Assembly (NCBI GenBank): GCA_015501055.1 | Contig: JADNYV010000225.1 | Coordinates: forward strand, 1 to 57,790 | Direction: 5' to 3' | DNA length: 57,790 nucleotides | From: Mucidula mucida | Lineage: Eukaryota > Basidiomycota > Agaricomycetes > Agaricales > Physalacriaceae | Shown: piece after piece, positions 13,333 through 24,989 of the stretch | Position numbering within the stretch: position 1 is the stretch's first letter | Layout of the letters: each line of letters starts with the position of its first letter | Notes under the pieces: generated by a model | Told to the model about the DNA's origin: nothing | What the model saw: only the letters and a program-made list of their open reading frames with translations | The model's database searches: none | Position numbers and translations under genes: made by a program

Positions 13333-14029
13333 GGTAAAGAGCAGGATACGCGCAGGCGTAGGCGAGGTCGGTAAAATATGAAAGATCTAGCCCAATCAAT
13401 GGGTGGGGAGAATGGGAGCCTGATTCCAGGTTCACGCCTGCGCCTGGCAATAACATTTATGTTACATCACGTTGATTTGATGTTGGCGTCATGGGGACAT
13501 TTTGGGTAAATTCCTAGGCCGATCAGAAGCCGATACAAGGGTCCACATTGATTGAAGTGGGAATGTTCCGTCGTTCGGCGACCAGTTAGTGGACTGAAGA
13601 AGATTTGTTTCCGGCGTTCCGCGGAAGAGTCGGTATGATTTTGCCGCTTAGAGCTGTGCGCAGTCCTTGATGGAGGCACCTTGGCGCAAGTACTTACAAC
13701 GTCAACAGAACGCTTGGATGATGTCATTACCGACCAGGATGATTTCGTGCAACACAGTTCTGTCGGCATCCATAAACTGTCCCAAACATCGCAGCTAAAG
13801 ACCATAAATCGGACAGGCACAAGTCCTATCGAACGTTCTGCCTTGAATACTGTATATATAGATTCATTGCACAGTGCGTATTAATAGTCTTACACCTGTC
13901 GACCTGAAGAATCAGATCAAAGTATAAAAGGGAAGACGAGCGACGGAGATCTCGCGTACCGTCTTTGACCGTCTGATCGTTTCAACTGCATGTCCTAGTT
14001 CACTACAAGACGGACATATTAGACAGTCG
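13333..14029. other. intergenic region
   Basis: This stretch lies upstream of the hydrolase and downstream of the proline-rich gene. The longest open frame (13467..13820, minus) has unbiased composition and no domain. I see no tRNA or repeat. Confidence 0.5.
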
Positions 14030-14648
14030 TTAACTAATAATAAAATCGTTTACCCTTGTAGCGATACCGTAAGAGCGTTCGAAGAATTCATCAAGCCAAC
14101 TGAAAAAGACTTCCTTGTCTTGCTGCGAGAGATTTCTCCAATCAAGCTCTGCTTCTTGTGATGCATACGATGCCGACGACATTGACCGCTGCGGCAATGG
14201 TGGTCCTGGTGCCGAGCCAGGACTGGAGATCGGAGGACGAGTGGCGCGCTTCACTGGTGGCGGAGGAGGGCCACTAGACAACGATGATGTTGATGAGCTT
14301 GAGACCACACTTCCAGCTCGCTGGGGCGGCGGTGCAAGTGGAGGTGGGGAAAGACTTGTTGGCCGTTTCGATGTACTGGTCCGTGCGGGAGGCGGTGGAG
14401 GCGGAGGTTTTCCGCTGTAAGGATCCCAGTTTGTGTTTTTCAAAGGAACACTGCAAGGAACTTATCAGAAGATCGGTAATATTTATAGAACCAAGTAGAA
14501 CAAACCTAGAATGTCGGTCACGAGTATTTTGAATCTTGGTAACGCTGGCGTCTTTGACTTTCGACGCTCGCTCTTTCAATTCAGCAACTAGAACAATCAG
14601 TATCGTACTAGTTGGAAAATGACACGAAGATAACGAACAGGAAGGCAT
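14030..14648 (-). CDS. small proline-rich protein with conserved C-terminal motif
   Basis: Three exons: 14639..14648 (10 nt, giving MPS plus one base), 14506..14587 and 14030..14450. The protein of about 170 aa begins with a charged helix (AELKERASKVKDASVTKIQNTRDR). A linker VPLKNTNWDPYSG follows, then polyproline stretches (seven prolines in a row) mixed with Ser and Arg. It ends with DWRNLSQQDKEVFFSWLDEFF. Polyproline stretches of this kind bind SH3, WW or profilin-type partners, so a cortical-actin or endocytic role is possible but not shown. Stop usage is uncertain. The open frame ends at 14030, but a 50-nt intron (about 13992-14041) could bring an earlier or later stop. The 10-nt first exon is supported by frame continuity and the FAELKERASK start. 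Confidence 0.65.
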
Positions 14649-14900
14649 TTTAGCAAAGGATTATGACTATCAATATGAGATGGGATGACGGTAAGAACCA
14701 AGTACTGAAACGTGGGAATACTTAACCCGATTCAGTTGAGCACCGAGTAATGCTCGGTCAGCGCCTCGGTGAACGCCATAATAAGTCAGAAGTCTCGCTC
14801 ATGAGTGCAAGTCACCGTGCAGGGATTACTACAATGGCCGAAGCGCTAGAAAACGATATAATGACGTTTCGCACAGTACCAATTTGCTGTCGTTCCCAGC

Positions 14901-16285
14901 ATGTCCTCCAACGACACCCAGACTCCAGTCGAATTCCTTTTTGTGCGTCTCCCGTTCAGACTGTTCATTACTCTGATAGCATTGACATAGGTCACTGGAA
15001 GCTCCGGCTTCATTGGATATCACATTGCCACCCAGCTTCTCGACGCGGGCTACACGGTACGAGCGTAAGTTCTCAATCCTACAAGCTACTCCAAACTAAT
15101 ACGTATCAGTGCCGCCAGAGGCATCGAGGCAGACCGCCTCAAAACAATTTTTGACAATAAGTACTCTAACGCTGAAGTCCTAAAGATCCCGGACATCTAT
15201 TCCGATGACAGCCGCTATCTTGCAGGCAAGTCTAGCTGCACTGGTTCTTCGCCCTAACTCTAATATGTTACAGGTGCTTATGCTATTGTGCACGTCGCAG
15301 CACCTACTCCTGGCGAAGGCACGGCTGAGAGCAATCTGAAGGTTCGTGCAGCCATTTGTTTGCAAATTCAGCTTGTCCTTGAAAGCGAATGTATAGATCG
15401 CCACTGATGGAGTCCGTCACATCATGAACGAGGCACTTAAAGCAGGAGTCAAACGTGTCGTGGCTACCAGCTCCGTGGTCACTTTCCCCGGTGGCGACCC
15501 ATTCGGTGTTCAAGGTAAGTGCCTCCGCTTCTCACGTGTTTCCTGCGCATGCTCAAATACGCATACTAGATTGATATCCCGTCGAAATGACTTCAGCCAA
15601 GAACCATTACGAAGTCTATGCATCCCAGAAGACGGCAGCCGATAAATGCATGGTCGACTTCGTCAAGCTGCACCCGTAAATCAATCTATCTCTCAGTACG
15701 TCACTGCTACATGCAAAGAATTCGCGCACACTGATACCCATACAGTTGGTCCAATTTGGTGTTTGGTCCTATCGCCCCAGGCTACGAAGATCTCGCGCCC
15801 GAGCCAGATTACGCTGTGTTGTCCACGAGCGGCTCATCCACCGCCTTCTTCGCAAGGACAGGAACGACTTGCCTAGAAATTCAGGCCACATTGACGTCCG
15901 CGACGTCGCTAAAGCGCATCTCCTAGCCCTCAAGTCGGCCACCGACATAGGATTGAAGCGGTTCCCCTTGTCCTCGCCAGAGCCGTCGTGGTTCAAGCAA
16001 GCGGTCAAGTTCATTGCTGAGGCGCGTCCAGAGCTCAAAGATCGTGTAGTTGACGTGGAGAACGTGCCAGAGCTTCCGCCTCGGTATGTCCCCGATACGG
16101 TGACCATGACTATCGAGAAGCAGATTGGATTCGAAACAGATGACGATACTTCGTGGAAGGATACCGTTTTTGGACACGGTGGATGGTTTGATCGCGCTGG
16201 AAAATCTTTGGAAGGCGAAGGGCCATACTGTCACAGTTCCTGTTACACCTGTTCTATGAGCAATCATCAATCGTTGTTCGTCTGA
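14901..16285 (+). CDS. NAD(P)-dependent reductase, dihydroflavonol-4-reductase-like (apparent frameshift)
   Basis: Exons: 14901..14942, 14991..15064, 15110..15225, 15274..15341, 15397..15514, 15597..15675 and 15746..16285. The N-terminus is a Rossmann fold (VTGSSGFIGYHIATQLLDAGYTVRA). AIVHVAAPTP, GVRHIMNEALKAGVKRVVATSS and the active-site motif YEVYASQK (YxxxK) follow. The C-terminal GHIDVRDVAKAHLLAL is typical of the extended SDR family that reduces carbonyls (Gre2/DFR-like). Exon 3 ends with a GC donor (GCAAGT), giving a GC-AG intron at 15226..15273. In the last exon the frame that reads WSNLVFGPIAPGYEDLAPEPDYAVLSTS must shift by one base near 15820-15840 to continue into LLRKDRNDLPRNSGHIDV. 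No intron fits there, so one base appears to be missing. It may be a sequencing error or a recent null allele. Confidence 0.75.
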
Positions 16286-16502
16286 GGAATGTCGCATCGA
16301 ACAGGACCATACGACGTGACACGACGGATACGCTGAGCTTATGAAGTGTCTCTGAGCTAAGTTACCTCCGCCAGGAATTTCTACGTCAAAGTCCTAAATA
16401 GCACTGACAATCAGGAACGATATGTAGGAGGAGGTCCAAACGACGCATTGTCAGAGACCTACGGGAACGTTAGCTAACACAAGTGATAAGATCTCAGTCT
16501 AC

Positions 16503-17960
16503 TCAGGCTCTCCTCGTCTTCCGGCGACACACAAGCTCCGTAGTACGAACTCTGCCCTCGCGCTCATCGGGAATCGAGTCGGGATAAGTACTCATCCTCG
16601 CATCGCTATGTGCCACAATACGCATAGTAGGAATAGTGCTAATAGACAGGATCCGCGTCTCATCCAAAGCGACATACGATCTGCCCATGTTTCTCCGTCT
16701 GTTGAGATCGGCAAGAAGAATATTGGAATATCTGAGGTCACGACTATGTCGGCACCCAGATAGCATCAGGAACGAACCTCCACCCACAAATTCCCGGTTG
16801 CAAATGCACTCCGTATTGCAGTACCGACAAAATGGCTAGCACCCAGAAGGCCAATGACTAACACATTTAGTGCGATGCGGCAGAACATCACGGTGCGTTT
16901 TCCCCTGATGCTCGAGTCCCACTGCTAGAGAACAACACGTTGGTAGCCTAGGAAAGAAGGATGGAAACTCACAGAATAATCTACAGCCACATCGGACTAT
17001 GAATTGGAGTTAGTCAGATGACTTCGAGAAGGTCAATCTACTTGCCGTTATACCAAACGCCAGGGCGGTAGCAATCTGGACAAAAACCTGACAAAGACCT
17101 CATCGGTAACTAAGATCAAACCAGCCTGATTCCTCCGCGCTTACGAGAATAAGAATGGCGGCGAACCATGTGAAATTCAACAATGGGCGGCTGTGGGTCG
17201 TAGTACCAATGCTGCTTCGAAAGCAGTAGCGCCAAGCAAAATATATTTGGACAGTCCCTGCTACTGAAGTTTCATATCAGTCCCCATAGAACCTTTTGAG
17301 AAGGAAAGCATGACTGACTGAGATCAACAGGAATGGCCTTTTCTTTGAAAATTCGGGGTGTATGTAGTGTGGCCAGGAAACTGTGGCCAGGAAAACTCGA
17401 TGTACGGTATACGTATTCAAAGCAGTATCAACCATTGCGGTAAGGACCATCCCGCTAGCGAGTGCTGTAGGAATCATTAGCCTAGAGTACGATCCGCGAC
17501 TCGAAGATGTACCAAAAGCATCCCATGACTTTCTAGTCTGCTTGAAGTACCAGCGAACGTACATATCTGTGGACTGAGTGAACAGCAAGCGAGATTCAAG
17601 CTAGAATTGCCCCTACAAAAATGTGTGCACAATACACCAAGAAGCGCCCAATCCAGTAGGGCTCCGTACACTCATGATCAGACAGGTAGTGACTGGACGA
17701 AGAATAGTGACTTACAACGGCTCGAAGGTATCCATGGGAGCTCCGGATGGATGTTTCCGAGAAGCAACTCGGAGGAAGGAAGAAAGAAATTGTGTTCAAC
17801 GGAACACCTATAACGCTATAAGAGCCTGGACAAGCATCAAATCGTTGGGGTTTGACGACAGCCGATGTTACGATGTCAGCGATTGAAATGAGGCGGTCCA
17901 CGATTGAGGAGCGGATGTTGCGTGATGTTTCACAGCCACCATCGGGAAGTGCGCATAGCG
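16503..17960 (-). pseudogene. DUF6534-like multi-pass membrane protein, poorly preserved
   Basis: Hydrophobic fragments occur in the order expected for the DUF6534/DUF6533-type seven-TM proteins of mushrooms. They are YGALLDWALLGVLC (about 17640), LTAMVDTALNTYTVHRVF (about 17400), VQIYFAWRY (about 17230), VFVQIATALAFGI (about 17070), then a charged C-terminal piece YSNILLADLNRRRNMG (about 16700) resembling the family's LYTNSLLATLNAR motif. I could not join the pieces into one frame with good splice sites, and an in-frame stop sits near 17280. I therefore treat it as a decayed gene, though an intact gene with many small exons remains possible. Function of the family is unknown; some members are compared to receptors. 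Confidence 0.4.
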
Positions 17961-18360
17961 TTCGCTGTTCGCATCGAATACCATACAGTCAGCTTAATTT
18001 GCACTGTTGAACAAGATGTCGATGCACAGCCAGGTCGATGCACCCGAGATATACGACTCTGACACGTACGCCGCAGTAAGCAAGCAGTTGTCCAGAAACG
18101 TTTCCGAGAACAGACACAGGTATTGTTGATGATTGTTTTCCGTCGCTGGCGCCCCAGTGTTGATCAAGGAGGAACTTGACTTCTAAAGGGAGGTATCCGC
18201 AGCGGACATACCTCAGCGCCATGTTGTGGTCTAAAAGTGTCGTCTTTTGAATTGTCTGTAGCCCTTTGCAGTTTGCAACATCAATGGCAGGAGGAAGAAT
18301 TCTACCACGTGACCGCAGACACGCGTCTGCCACACGTGGCATCCTTTCAACAGAACGGCC
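17961..18360. other. intergenic region
   Basis: About 400 bp separate the DUF6534-like fragment from the divergent kinase gene. The open frame on the minus strand here overlaps the kinase's first exon and has no domain. Nothing else is seen. Confidence 0.4.
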
Positions 18361-19717
18361 ATGGCATCCAGTGCCGAGATCCTTGAAATACGGGAAAGAC
18401 AACCGCGTAGTCTGGCTCTGAACAAGAAAATGGACGTGGAAGGTCTCAAGGCTGCAATCTTCGACCTCACTGGTCTTCACTGTCATGGCCTCACGAAAAA
18501 GGCAGAAGGTATTTCAATTGTGCTTTCTGCTTGATTTTTTACTCATGATGTAGGTGGATTCCATCGTGTAAAGCAAATTCTCTCGTGCCGTAATCCACTA
18601 AGATCCTAGTAGGTATACTTTGCTCATTGCGAAGGCGGTCAAGATTTCGTGGCGCGCGTAGCCTTTGATATCAGCGATTTTCGCGACACCAGAAAAATGG
18701 AATCAGAAGTAGGTAATATTACCGAGGTGATTTCTTTACTCACTGTCCATAGGTTGCAACAGTTGCATGGCTCGTGCGAAATACCAACGTTCCAGTGCCC
18801 ACCGTCATCTGCTACGATCCCTCCACAAAGAACGCTGCAAACGCTCCTTTCATGTTGATGGAAAAGGTTTGTCTGGATAGAATTTGTTCTGGAGCGATGA
18901 TTGACATTATCAGATTCCTGGCTTAACGTTAACTCGCAAATGGGGGACGATGTCGACTGCCGAGAAAGCTCTGAGCGTCACATCGCTCGCGAAGATAGCC
19001 GTTTCCCTTCTCAAGACGCGTTTTAACGTGGTCTGCAGCCTGTACCCATCGCCATCCAACAAGTCGGAAATTGTTGTTGGCCCGATGATGCTCACCTGTA
19101 ATCCGTGGTGCTTTAACAAAGACCTGTCCTTCGAACGAGGTCCGTGGAATACACAGCGGGAATACTTCTTGGCGTGCATTGCTCGAGAACGTGCATGGAC
19201 AGTAGCTAATGGGCTAGCTATCAACGAAAAGTGGACAGCGCACAAAAGCGACATCGCTGTCTTGGGTGGCGCCTCATTCCAGGAAGGATATATTGCACTC
19301 TACGACCGACTGGCAGACTACGTCAGAAACGCCTCGATGTTGGACGATGCTTATCCTCACTCCCTTGGCCCTTTTGTTCTCCGTCACCCCGACCTGGACC
19401 TTCCAAACATCATGGTTGCTGAGGACGACTCATCGTGCTTGACGCTCATAGATTGGGAGTGTGCCAATACCACACCCGTCCGTTGCGCTGCGCTTATTCC
19501 CGAATTTCTTACCTACGATGAACGGGATTCCGCCAATCCATACCTTCGTGAGGTGTATCTCGCCGAATGTCGAAAAACCTTTCCAGATCTGTTCGCCGCA
19601 TCTGAGATGGATACGAATATTTGGCTGGCGGAGTTGGAGTTGGCTTGCCAGCTCATGAGCATAATGCGCTCTCCCAAGTATGTCAAGGCCGCTATTGAGA
19701 AGGTTATTGGTGTGTAG
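18361..19717 (+). CDS. APH-family kinase-like phosphotransferase
   Basis: Exons: 18361..18508, 18554..18567 (14 nt), 18613..18708, 18753..18866 and 18914..19717. The ATP-binding lobe is recognisable: EGGFHRVYFAHCEGGQDFVARVAFD spans the 14-nt exon, and VPVPTVICYDPS and APFMLMEKIPGLTL follow. The catalytic loop is LRHPDLDLPNIMV, corresponding to HxDxxxxN, and the metal-binding segment is LTLIDWE. Fungi carry many genes of the aminoglycoside-phosphotransferase/choline-kinase fold; most have unknown small-molecule or protein substrates. The catalytic Asp and Asn are present, so the protein is probably active. The small second exon is required for the glycine-rich loop. Confidence 0.85.
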
Positions 19718-20228
19718 TGCTGGTGCGCTACGGGATACTATGCGCGACGATCTCGAGGCGAACCACTATCACCATTCAGATGTCATAGATATAAGCAACC
19801 CACTGGACGGATATATGACTGACGTGACCGACTGATCCCTGTCGCTGACGCGGACTGCATGGGCAGGATCACAACTCCAACGACCCTTAACTACAAAGTT
19901 GCCGCACAATTCCAAGCCCAGGACCCACACGCGCCGCTTCTGCCCACAGTTTATACGTCCTCTTCTACTTATCCGGCGATGTCCACGTTGTCGATGTAAC
20001 CCTCTCCACATTCGGCATCGCAACTCCATAAAGGAGACCAGTGTCCACGCCTCCTCCCCGAGCCACGATCGTGCCGTGATAGTGACGCTTCTGCAAAGCT
20101 GTTTAGGGTCATTCCCGGTCCAATCGTCATTCAAGAGCTGCGCGATGTATGTGTCTCCCTTCCGGAAGTGACGACGCCGCCCCCGCTCAACGACCATTGC
20201 GGAAAAAATTCTCTCCTTCCAAATATCC
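19718..20228. other. intergenic region up to the edge of the A1 repeat unit
   Basis: It holds an open frame on the minus strand (19769..20197, 142 codons) rich in Arg and Gly with no domain I recognise. Similarity to the second A unit stops at about 20229, so this stretch is unique in the window and marks the repeat border. Confidence 0.4.
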
Positions 20229-20341
20229 TCATGTGATTGTGATATGACAGTTCACCATGTCTTGAATAGGAAACGTGTTCTAATTGTGAATGCCCAAATG
20301 AGCGAAGACAATAAATGAAAAGACAATAAGCGTCTGGCTAT

Positions 20342-21166
20342 TTATCGTAAAGTATAATCGAATCGTCGCCGCCTTGACTTATGGCCATCATCGTCGCCGT
20401 CTCCTTCATCCGAATCTCCACTGTCATCTCTATCCCTCCTTCGTTTCAAATCTTTTCTCAAACTATGCTCATACAAGAACTCGTCAATGAGGCTCTGCCT
20501 CTCTGCCCTCGACATAGACGGCGGCGCATGTGTAATCTTCCGTAGCATATCCTCCGACTGCTTCAACTGTGGCGATCTATCCTCATCCGCCATCCGATAG
20601 TCAGGATCGACAGGACCATAAGGAACACTACATCGCAACCTCGCCTCTTCCGGCAGTGGAATGGGATACACAGGCGCGAAGTACTCTGAGGTGTTGAACT
20701 GCGCAGGCGGAAGCTTTGGACCGTCAGGTAAGTCCCAGCCATAAAACTCTCTGAACGGATCGAACTCGTCAATCCGCCCCCGCATAGGCCGTGGTGCAGA
20801 GGGATGTGAGAAAACAGGTTCTTGGCCGGGAAGATAGCGCTTGGGAGGTGGATCGCGGCGGCGCGTGCTCGGACAGGAGTACTCGTTCATCAACACGACG
20901 TATATGGCGTGGCGCAGAGTGCAACGTGGGCTTAGGCCTGTGAACATGGGGTCGCTGTAGATCAGCTCAGCGAGCTGTCGATGTACGCGTCCGGAGGCGC
21001 ATAGGGGTCTCATGGCGTTGTTGAGTGCTATGATGCGCTCGACGCCTGTGAGCGGTGGAGGGTGAGACTCGGCAGGCGGAGGTGGGGCATGTGTTTCGTC
21101 TAGAGGCTCGGAATGCGGTCCCCACGACCATGAGATCGATGGCAAGAAATTGAAGATGGTAGACAT
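20342..21166 (-). CDS. gene A, copy 1 (unknown function, 274 aa)
   Basis: Single coding exon of 275 codons. I do not recognise the family. The N-terminus (MSTIFNFLPSISWSWG) is hydrophobic and aromatic, followed by a Pro-rich stretch. A conserved-looking core follows (GVERIIALNNAMRPLCASG, then LSPRCTLRHAIYVVLMNEYS), then a Pro-rich middle and a charged C-terminal tail. The tail holds KRRRDRDDSGDSDEGDGDDDG and a final KSRRRRFDYTLR, which looks like a nuclear localisation signal next to an acidic patch. Only about half a dozen residues differ from copy 2 at 34744..35568 (for example T3/A3 and I/L before THAPP). A 5'-UTR intron with a GTAAGT donor and CTTAG acceptor, and a TATAAAA box, are conserved in both copies. 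Preservation of frame, leader intron and promoter argues that it is a working gene. Confidence 0.75.
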   Translation of the reverse strand: MSTIFNFLPSISWSWGPHSEPLDETHAPPPPAESHPPPLTGVERIIALNNAMRPLCASGRVHRQLAELIYSDPMFTGLSPRCTLRHAIYVVLMNEYSCPSTRRRDPPPKRYLPGQEPVFSHPSAPRPMRGRIDEFDPFREFYGWDLPDGPKLPPAQFNTSEYFAPVYPIPLPEEARLRCSVPYGPVDPDYRMADEDRSPQLKQSEDMLRKITHAPPSMSRAERQSLIDEFLYEHSLRKDLKRRRDRDDSGDSDEGDGDDDGHKSRRRRFDYTLR

Positions 21167-21310
21167 TTAAATCGCTAAGGATTTCGTCAGTTCAATTGTG
21201 CACAAGCGAATGTTTCGACTTACTGCTCGCGATGCTGAATAGCAAATCTATGCTGCGTGTGTAATGGTGTGCAAGTAAGTCGTGGCGACCTCGAAGCTGT
21301 TAAGTGGGCC

Positions 21311-21317
21311 TTTTATA
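21311..21317 (-). promoter_or_regulatory. TATA box of gene A copy 1
   Basis: TATAAAA on the minus strand, about 145 bp upstream of the gene A start codon. A 5'-UTR intron lies between them. The same box and spacing occur in copy 2, which supports it as the core promoter. Confidence 0.5.
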
Positions 21318-21419
21318 TCAAACACGAGGTCAAAGACTTTGATTGAGGCAGTGTCAGACACGTCATTTCGACACTTTGTTCAGAACCAAGTGTCAATTCG
21401 ATGAAAGCTAGGCGGCCTT

Positions 21420-21690
21420 GGGCTTCGCTTTGACCATATTACGAGCTCAGAAGGTCGCCGGTCCTTTTATTGAAAATCACAGCCGACGGGGAAGCGGCAA
21501 TAGCCTCAATGAAAAGACGTGGCCAAAGCATGTTCAGATCAATGCGCCAGAATTTGTCTCACCTCTTTCGAGGGACGGTCGTGGGCGCAGTTTAGGAGAC
21601 GGTCAACTCAGGCTCGATGATGCTAAGCAACGGGAGAATCGATTCCCAATGGTGGCGCTATCTTCTCAAAAGAGGTGTATCTTCCGAGCT
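21420..21690 (-). repeat. noncoding element R, copy 1 (tRNA-like B-box segment)
   Basis: A noncoding segment present three times, each time just upstream of an A gene or A fragment. The core near 21590-21660 reads on the plus strand as GGTCGTGG...ATGCTAAGCAAC...GAATCGATTCCCAATGGTGGCGC. The TCGATTCC part resembles a Pol III B box (T-loop), and a short stem GGGA/TCCC can surround it. No complete tRNA cloverleaf can be drawn, so it is not called as a tRNA. The element may also be part of the A promoter. Confidence 0.5.
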
Positions 21691-22002
21691 TCACAAAGTC
21701 CTTCTATTCACAAAGGACTCCAAGATCAACCTGACGCTCTCGAGTTGACCACGCTTTCCACAATACAAAACAGATTTCTTTATGGCGTCATTTTAGGAAG
21801 AACTTCCTTCAGGCTTTGTTGAAGCTATCATGTCATATTTGCACAAGGCTCTACCTATAAATCTACATTACTTATGATGATGCGCTGTACATATCAATTG
21901 TACAACACTTAACCAGAGATAAAGAAAATCGAGAGCGTAACAGTAAAGTCAGGATCGTGTAGGCATCATGGACTATTAATAAGAGTGTGTGTACTAAAAC
22001 CG

Positions 22003-23232
22003 CTAATACGCGTAGACAGCCATGAGCTTGGATTTCTTCGCGACATGGATAGACTCATCCACATGCGCATCGCGCTCAGGAGAAGGCGACTCTGAGCGCC
22101 CTCTCTTTGTCCCACGCACCCACTGCATAACCTTCTCCACCTTACTCTCCGCCAACCGCAGAACGGGACGGGACGCGCGCGGCGGCGTAGCTGGGCCACG
22201 GGACAGAGGCAGGCCACCCATGTACGCTGGAACGGACTCGTCTTCGTCGTCCGACTCAGAGGCCGAGGCGACTTGGCTAGTGAGGTAGGGAACCGGCACG
22301 ATATTATCCAGGTCACTAAACTCGTCATCCTCATCGCTGCTGTACGCGTCAGCGACGGGGTTGGACGGACGCTCCAGGTAGTGGTCGTCTTCCTGGTTCT
22401 CGTAAAAGCTGTCCGGACGCCGGAGCCTGCGCCCTTGGACCAGACTATTGCGCCGCAGAAGTGGGAGAAAGTCTTTGCCTTCCTCCTCGGCCTGAGTGAA
22501 AGGCGCATCGGGATCGTCAACCTCGCCGTCGCGCTCGTAGTCTCCGTCATAGCCCGTGCTGGAAAGCTCTGAGTCCACAGAGTCTCTGCGGATAGAAACA
22601 TCTGCTTCCTCTGGCTCCCGTCTGTAAAACTGCAAGGGCGGAGGAGATGCACACGTGAAGACTGGCTCTAGCGGCGTCGGTGGCCCGTCACAGAGGGCTG
22701 GGAGCGAGAGAACAGAGCGCTCTGGGACGCGGGATGGACGATTGACTGATTGGTCGAGAGGGAGAGGCTCCTTCTCCTCAACAGGAACAGTAACCTCGTC
22801 TTCGGAAATAGGACAGAGGTACGTGAGGCGAGCACAGTTGGCGTCGATGTCATCGCCTTTCAGCACGGTGATGGTGATCTTGGCGGAGGGTGAAGAGATA
22901 TCCTTGGTAGATTCAATGTCGGACACCGTGATTTGGGCATCATCGGCAACGTCCTGGGTGTTGCCGTCGCTATCATTGTCCTCAGGACGTGGACTACAAC
23001 GATATGAGGATTAAGTCAAACAACAATGAAAAGAACAGACGAACCCAGTAATGGAAACCTTGACCGCCGATGGGCTCGGGAGTCGAACGGTGGTAGCCTT
23101 GCCAGGAGACGACTTGAGGACATGGCGCGTCTCCGAGGTAGTGGCGTTGCTACGACGCCTCTGAGATTTCGTGGGTGTCGTGTGCGCCACGACCAACTCG
23201 AGGGAGGAAATAGGGGAGGATTCGGTAGACAT
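22003..23232 (-). CDS. gene B, copy 1 (unknown acidic nuclear-type protein)
   Basis: Two exons, 23045..23232 and 22003..22993, give about 392 aa. No family recognised. The first exon encodes a basic Ser/Thr-rich region (TPTKSQRRRSN and VLKSSPGKATTVRLPSPSAV). The second starts with KITITVLKGDDIDANCARL and LTYLCPISEDEVTVPVEEKE. Long acidic, Ser/Asp/Glu-rich disordered stretches follow (SSDEDDEFSDLDN, ASESDDEDES). The C-terminus has MQWVRGTKRGRSESPSPE and ends VAKKSKLMAVYAY, consistent with nuclear localisation signals. It pairs with copy 2 at 26592..27829: the intron position is identical, the ends are identical, and length differences fall in multiples of three. Start chosen at 23232 because the upstream codons are not conserved with copy 2. 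Confidence 0.75.
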
Positions 23233-24176
23233 TATGATGAACGTTACTTTGAGGTTCGTAAAGGATAGTAAGTATGGGAACAAGGAAGTGATGGAAAATC
23301 GTGAAAGAGGACAGTACGGTCAACGTATGTCTCTAGTCGGTTCGTGGGGGAAGGTGAGAGTGAGAGCGATGGACCCGACTGGCTTTATACTGGAGACAAT
23401 GGCACATTTTCAGGGTCGTTGGGGGGCAGACCGATATGGCAATCATACGGACAATGGGACTGGTCAATTTACGACGCGTGGATCATTGTCCACGACGGTC
23501 CACATCTTTGCTTCCGGCAAAATCGAATTGGCCCGGAAAACGTAGAGGAATATTCTGTTGAGATTACTCTGTCAAGAAAATCAGTACACGGACATCAAAT
23601 GCGCATATATTCTAGGACCTTCTTGAAATATTTTCCATTTCCATAACAAACCCTCAGTGTGATTTAGTGGTGGTTGGACATCTCAAAGATCTGCAGTGGC
23701 GGTGTGCTACTACCAGTACATTTGCGATCGAGTGGGCGAACAATGGGACTGACCTAGGACTGACCGCGGGCCATGTAGCCCATTGTGATCGGGACGGTCC
23801 AACGTCAGAACGCGGGGCACCACGACATCGACATCACTGTCCAGCACACGAGTTATGAGATTAATTGCAGTTCAAAAGGAATACACTTACGCTGAACCTC
23901 AGTCGTTGAACATGCTCCGAATCGATCCAATGCCTGATGGACGTCTTTCGCAATTGTCTTCAATGACCAGGACGTGTGAGAGCAGGGAGCACAGTATTAT
24001 TCTGTTTCCTTGCCATACAGACTCTTTGAGGCACTCGCTGGTTGTGAAACGAACTTGCACATTTGCCCTTCAAGTTGGTTGCCTGAGAAGTTAGTTGTAA
24101 CACCAAATTGAAACAGACCCTCTTGATTACCGGAATCAGCCGGTGGCTGTGTACCCTCTGCTCATCGTCGGCCACG
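23233..24176. other. B1 upstream region and spacer before CFIm25
   Basis: The part from 23233 to about 23830 is the promoter region of B copy 1. It is repeated in inverted orientation at about 26030-26591, so it belongs to the module. From about 23830 to 24176 the sequence is unique and should contain the CFIm25 promoter. Open frames here (23171..23545, 23667..23858) are in repeat sequence and show no domain. Confidence 0.5.

Positions 24177-24989
<813 letters not shown>

Larger units (their letters stand above)
20229..23830 (-). repeat. left arm of inverted repeat: module B1-R1-A1
   Basis: Read on the minus strand, this arm carries gene B (22003..23232), a noncoding element R (about 21420..21690) and gene A (20342..21166). 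The B and R parts match the plus-strand segment 26030..28345, including noncoding sequence on both sides of B. For example, the region 3' of B at 21800-21950 matches 27870-28020, and the 5' region near 23700-23800 matches 26040-26150. The A and R parts also match 34210..35682, even more closely. Terminal repeats or target duplications for the whole arm were not found by eye. Confidence 0.8.

Noticed and set aside
19769..20197. 142-codon minus-strand frame beside the A1 unit
   Set aside because: Arg/Gly-rich composition without domain, intron structure or repeat partner; not enough to call a gene.
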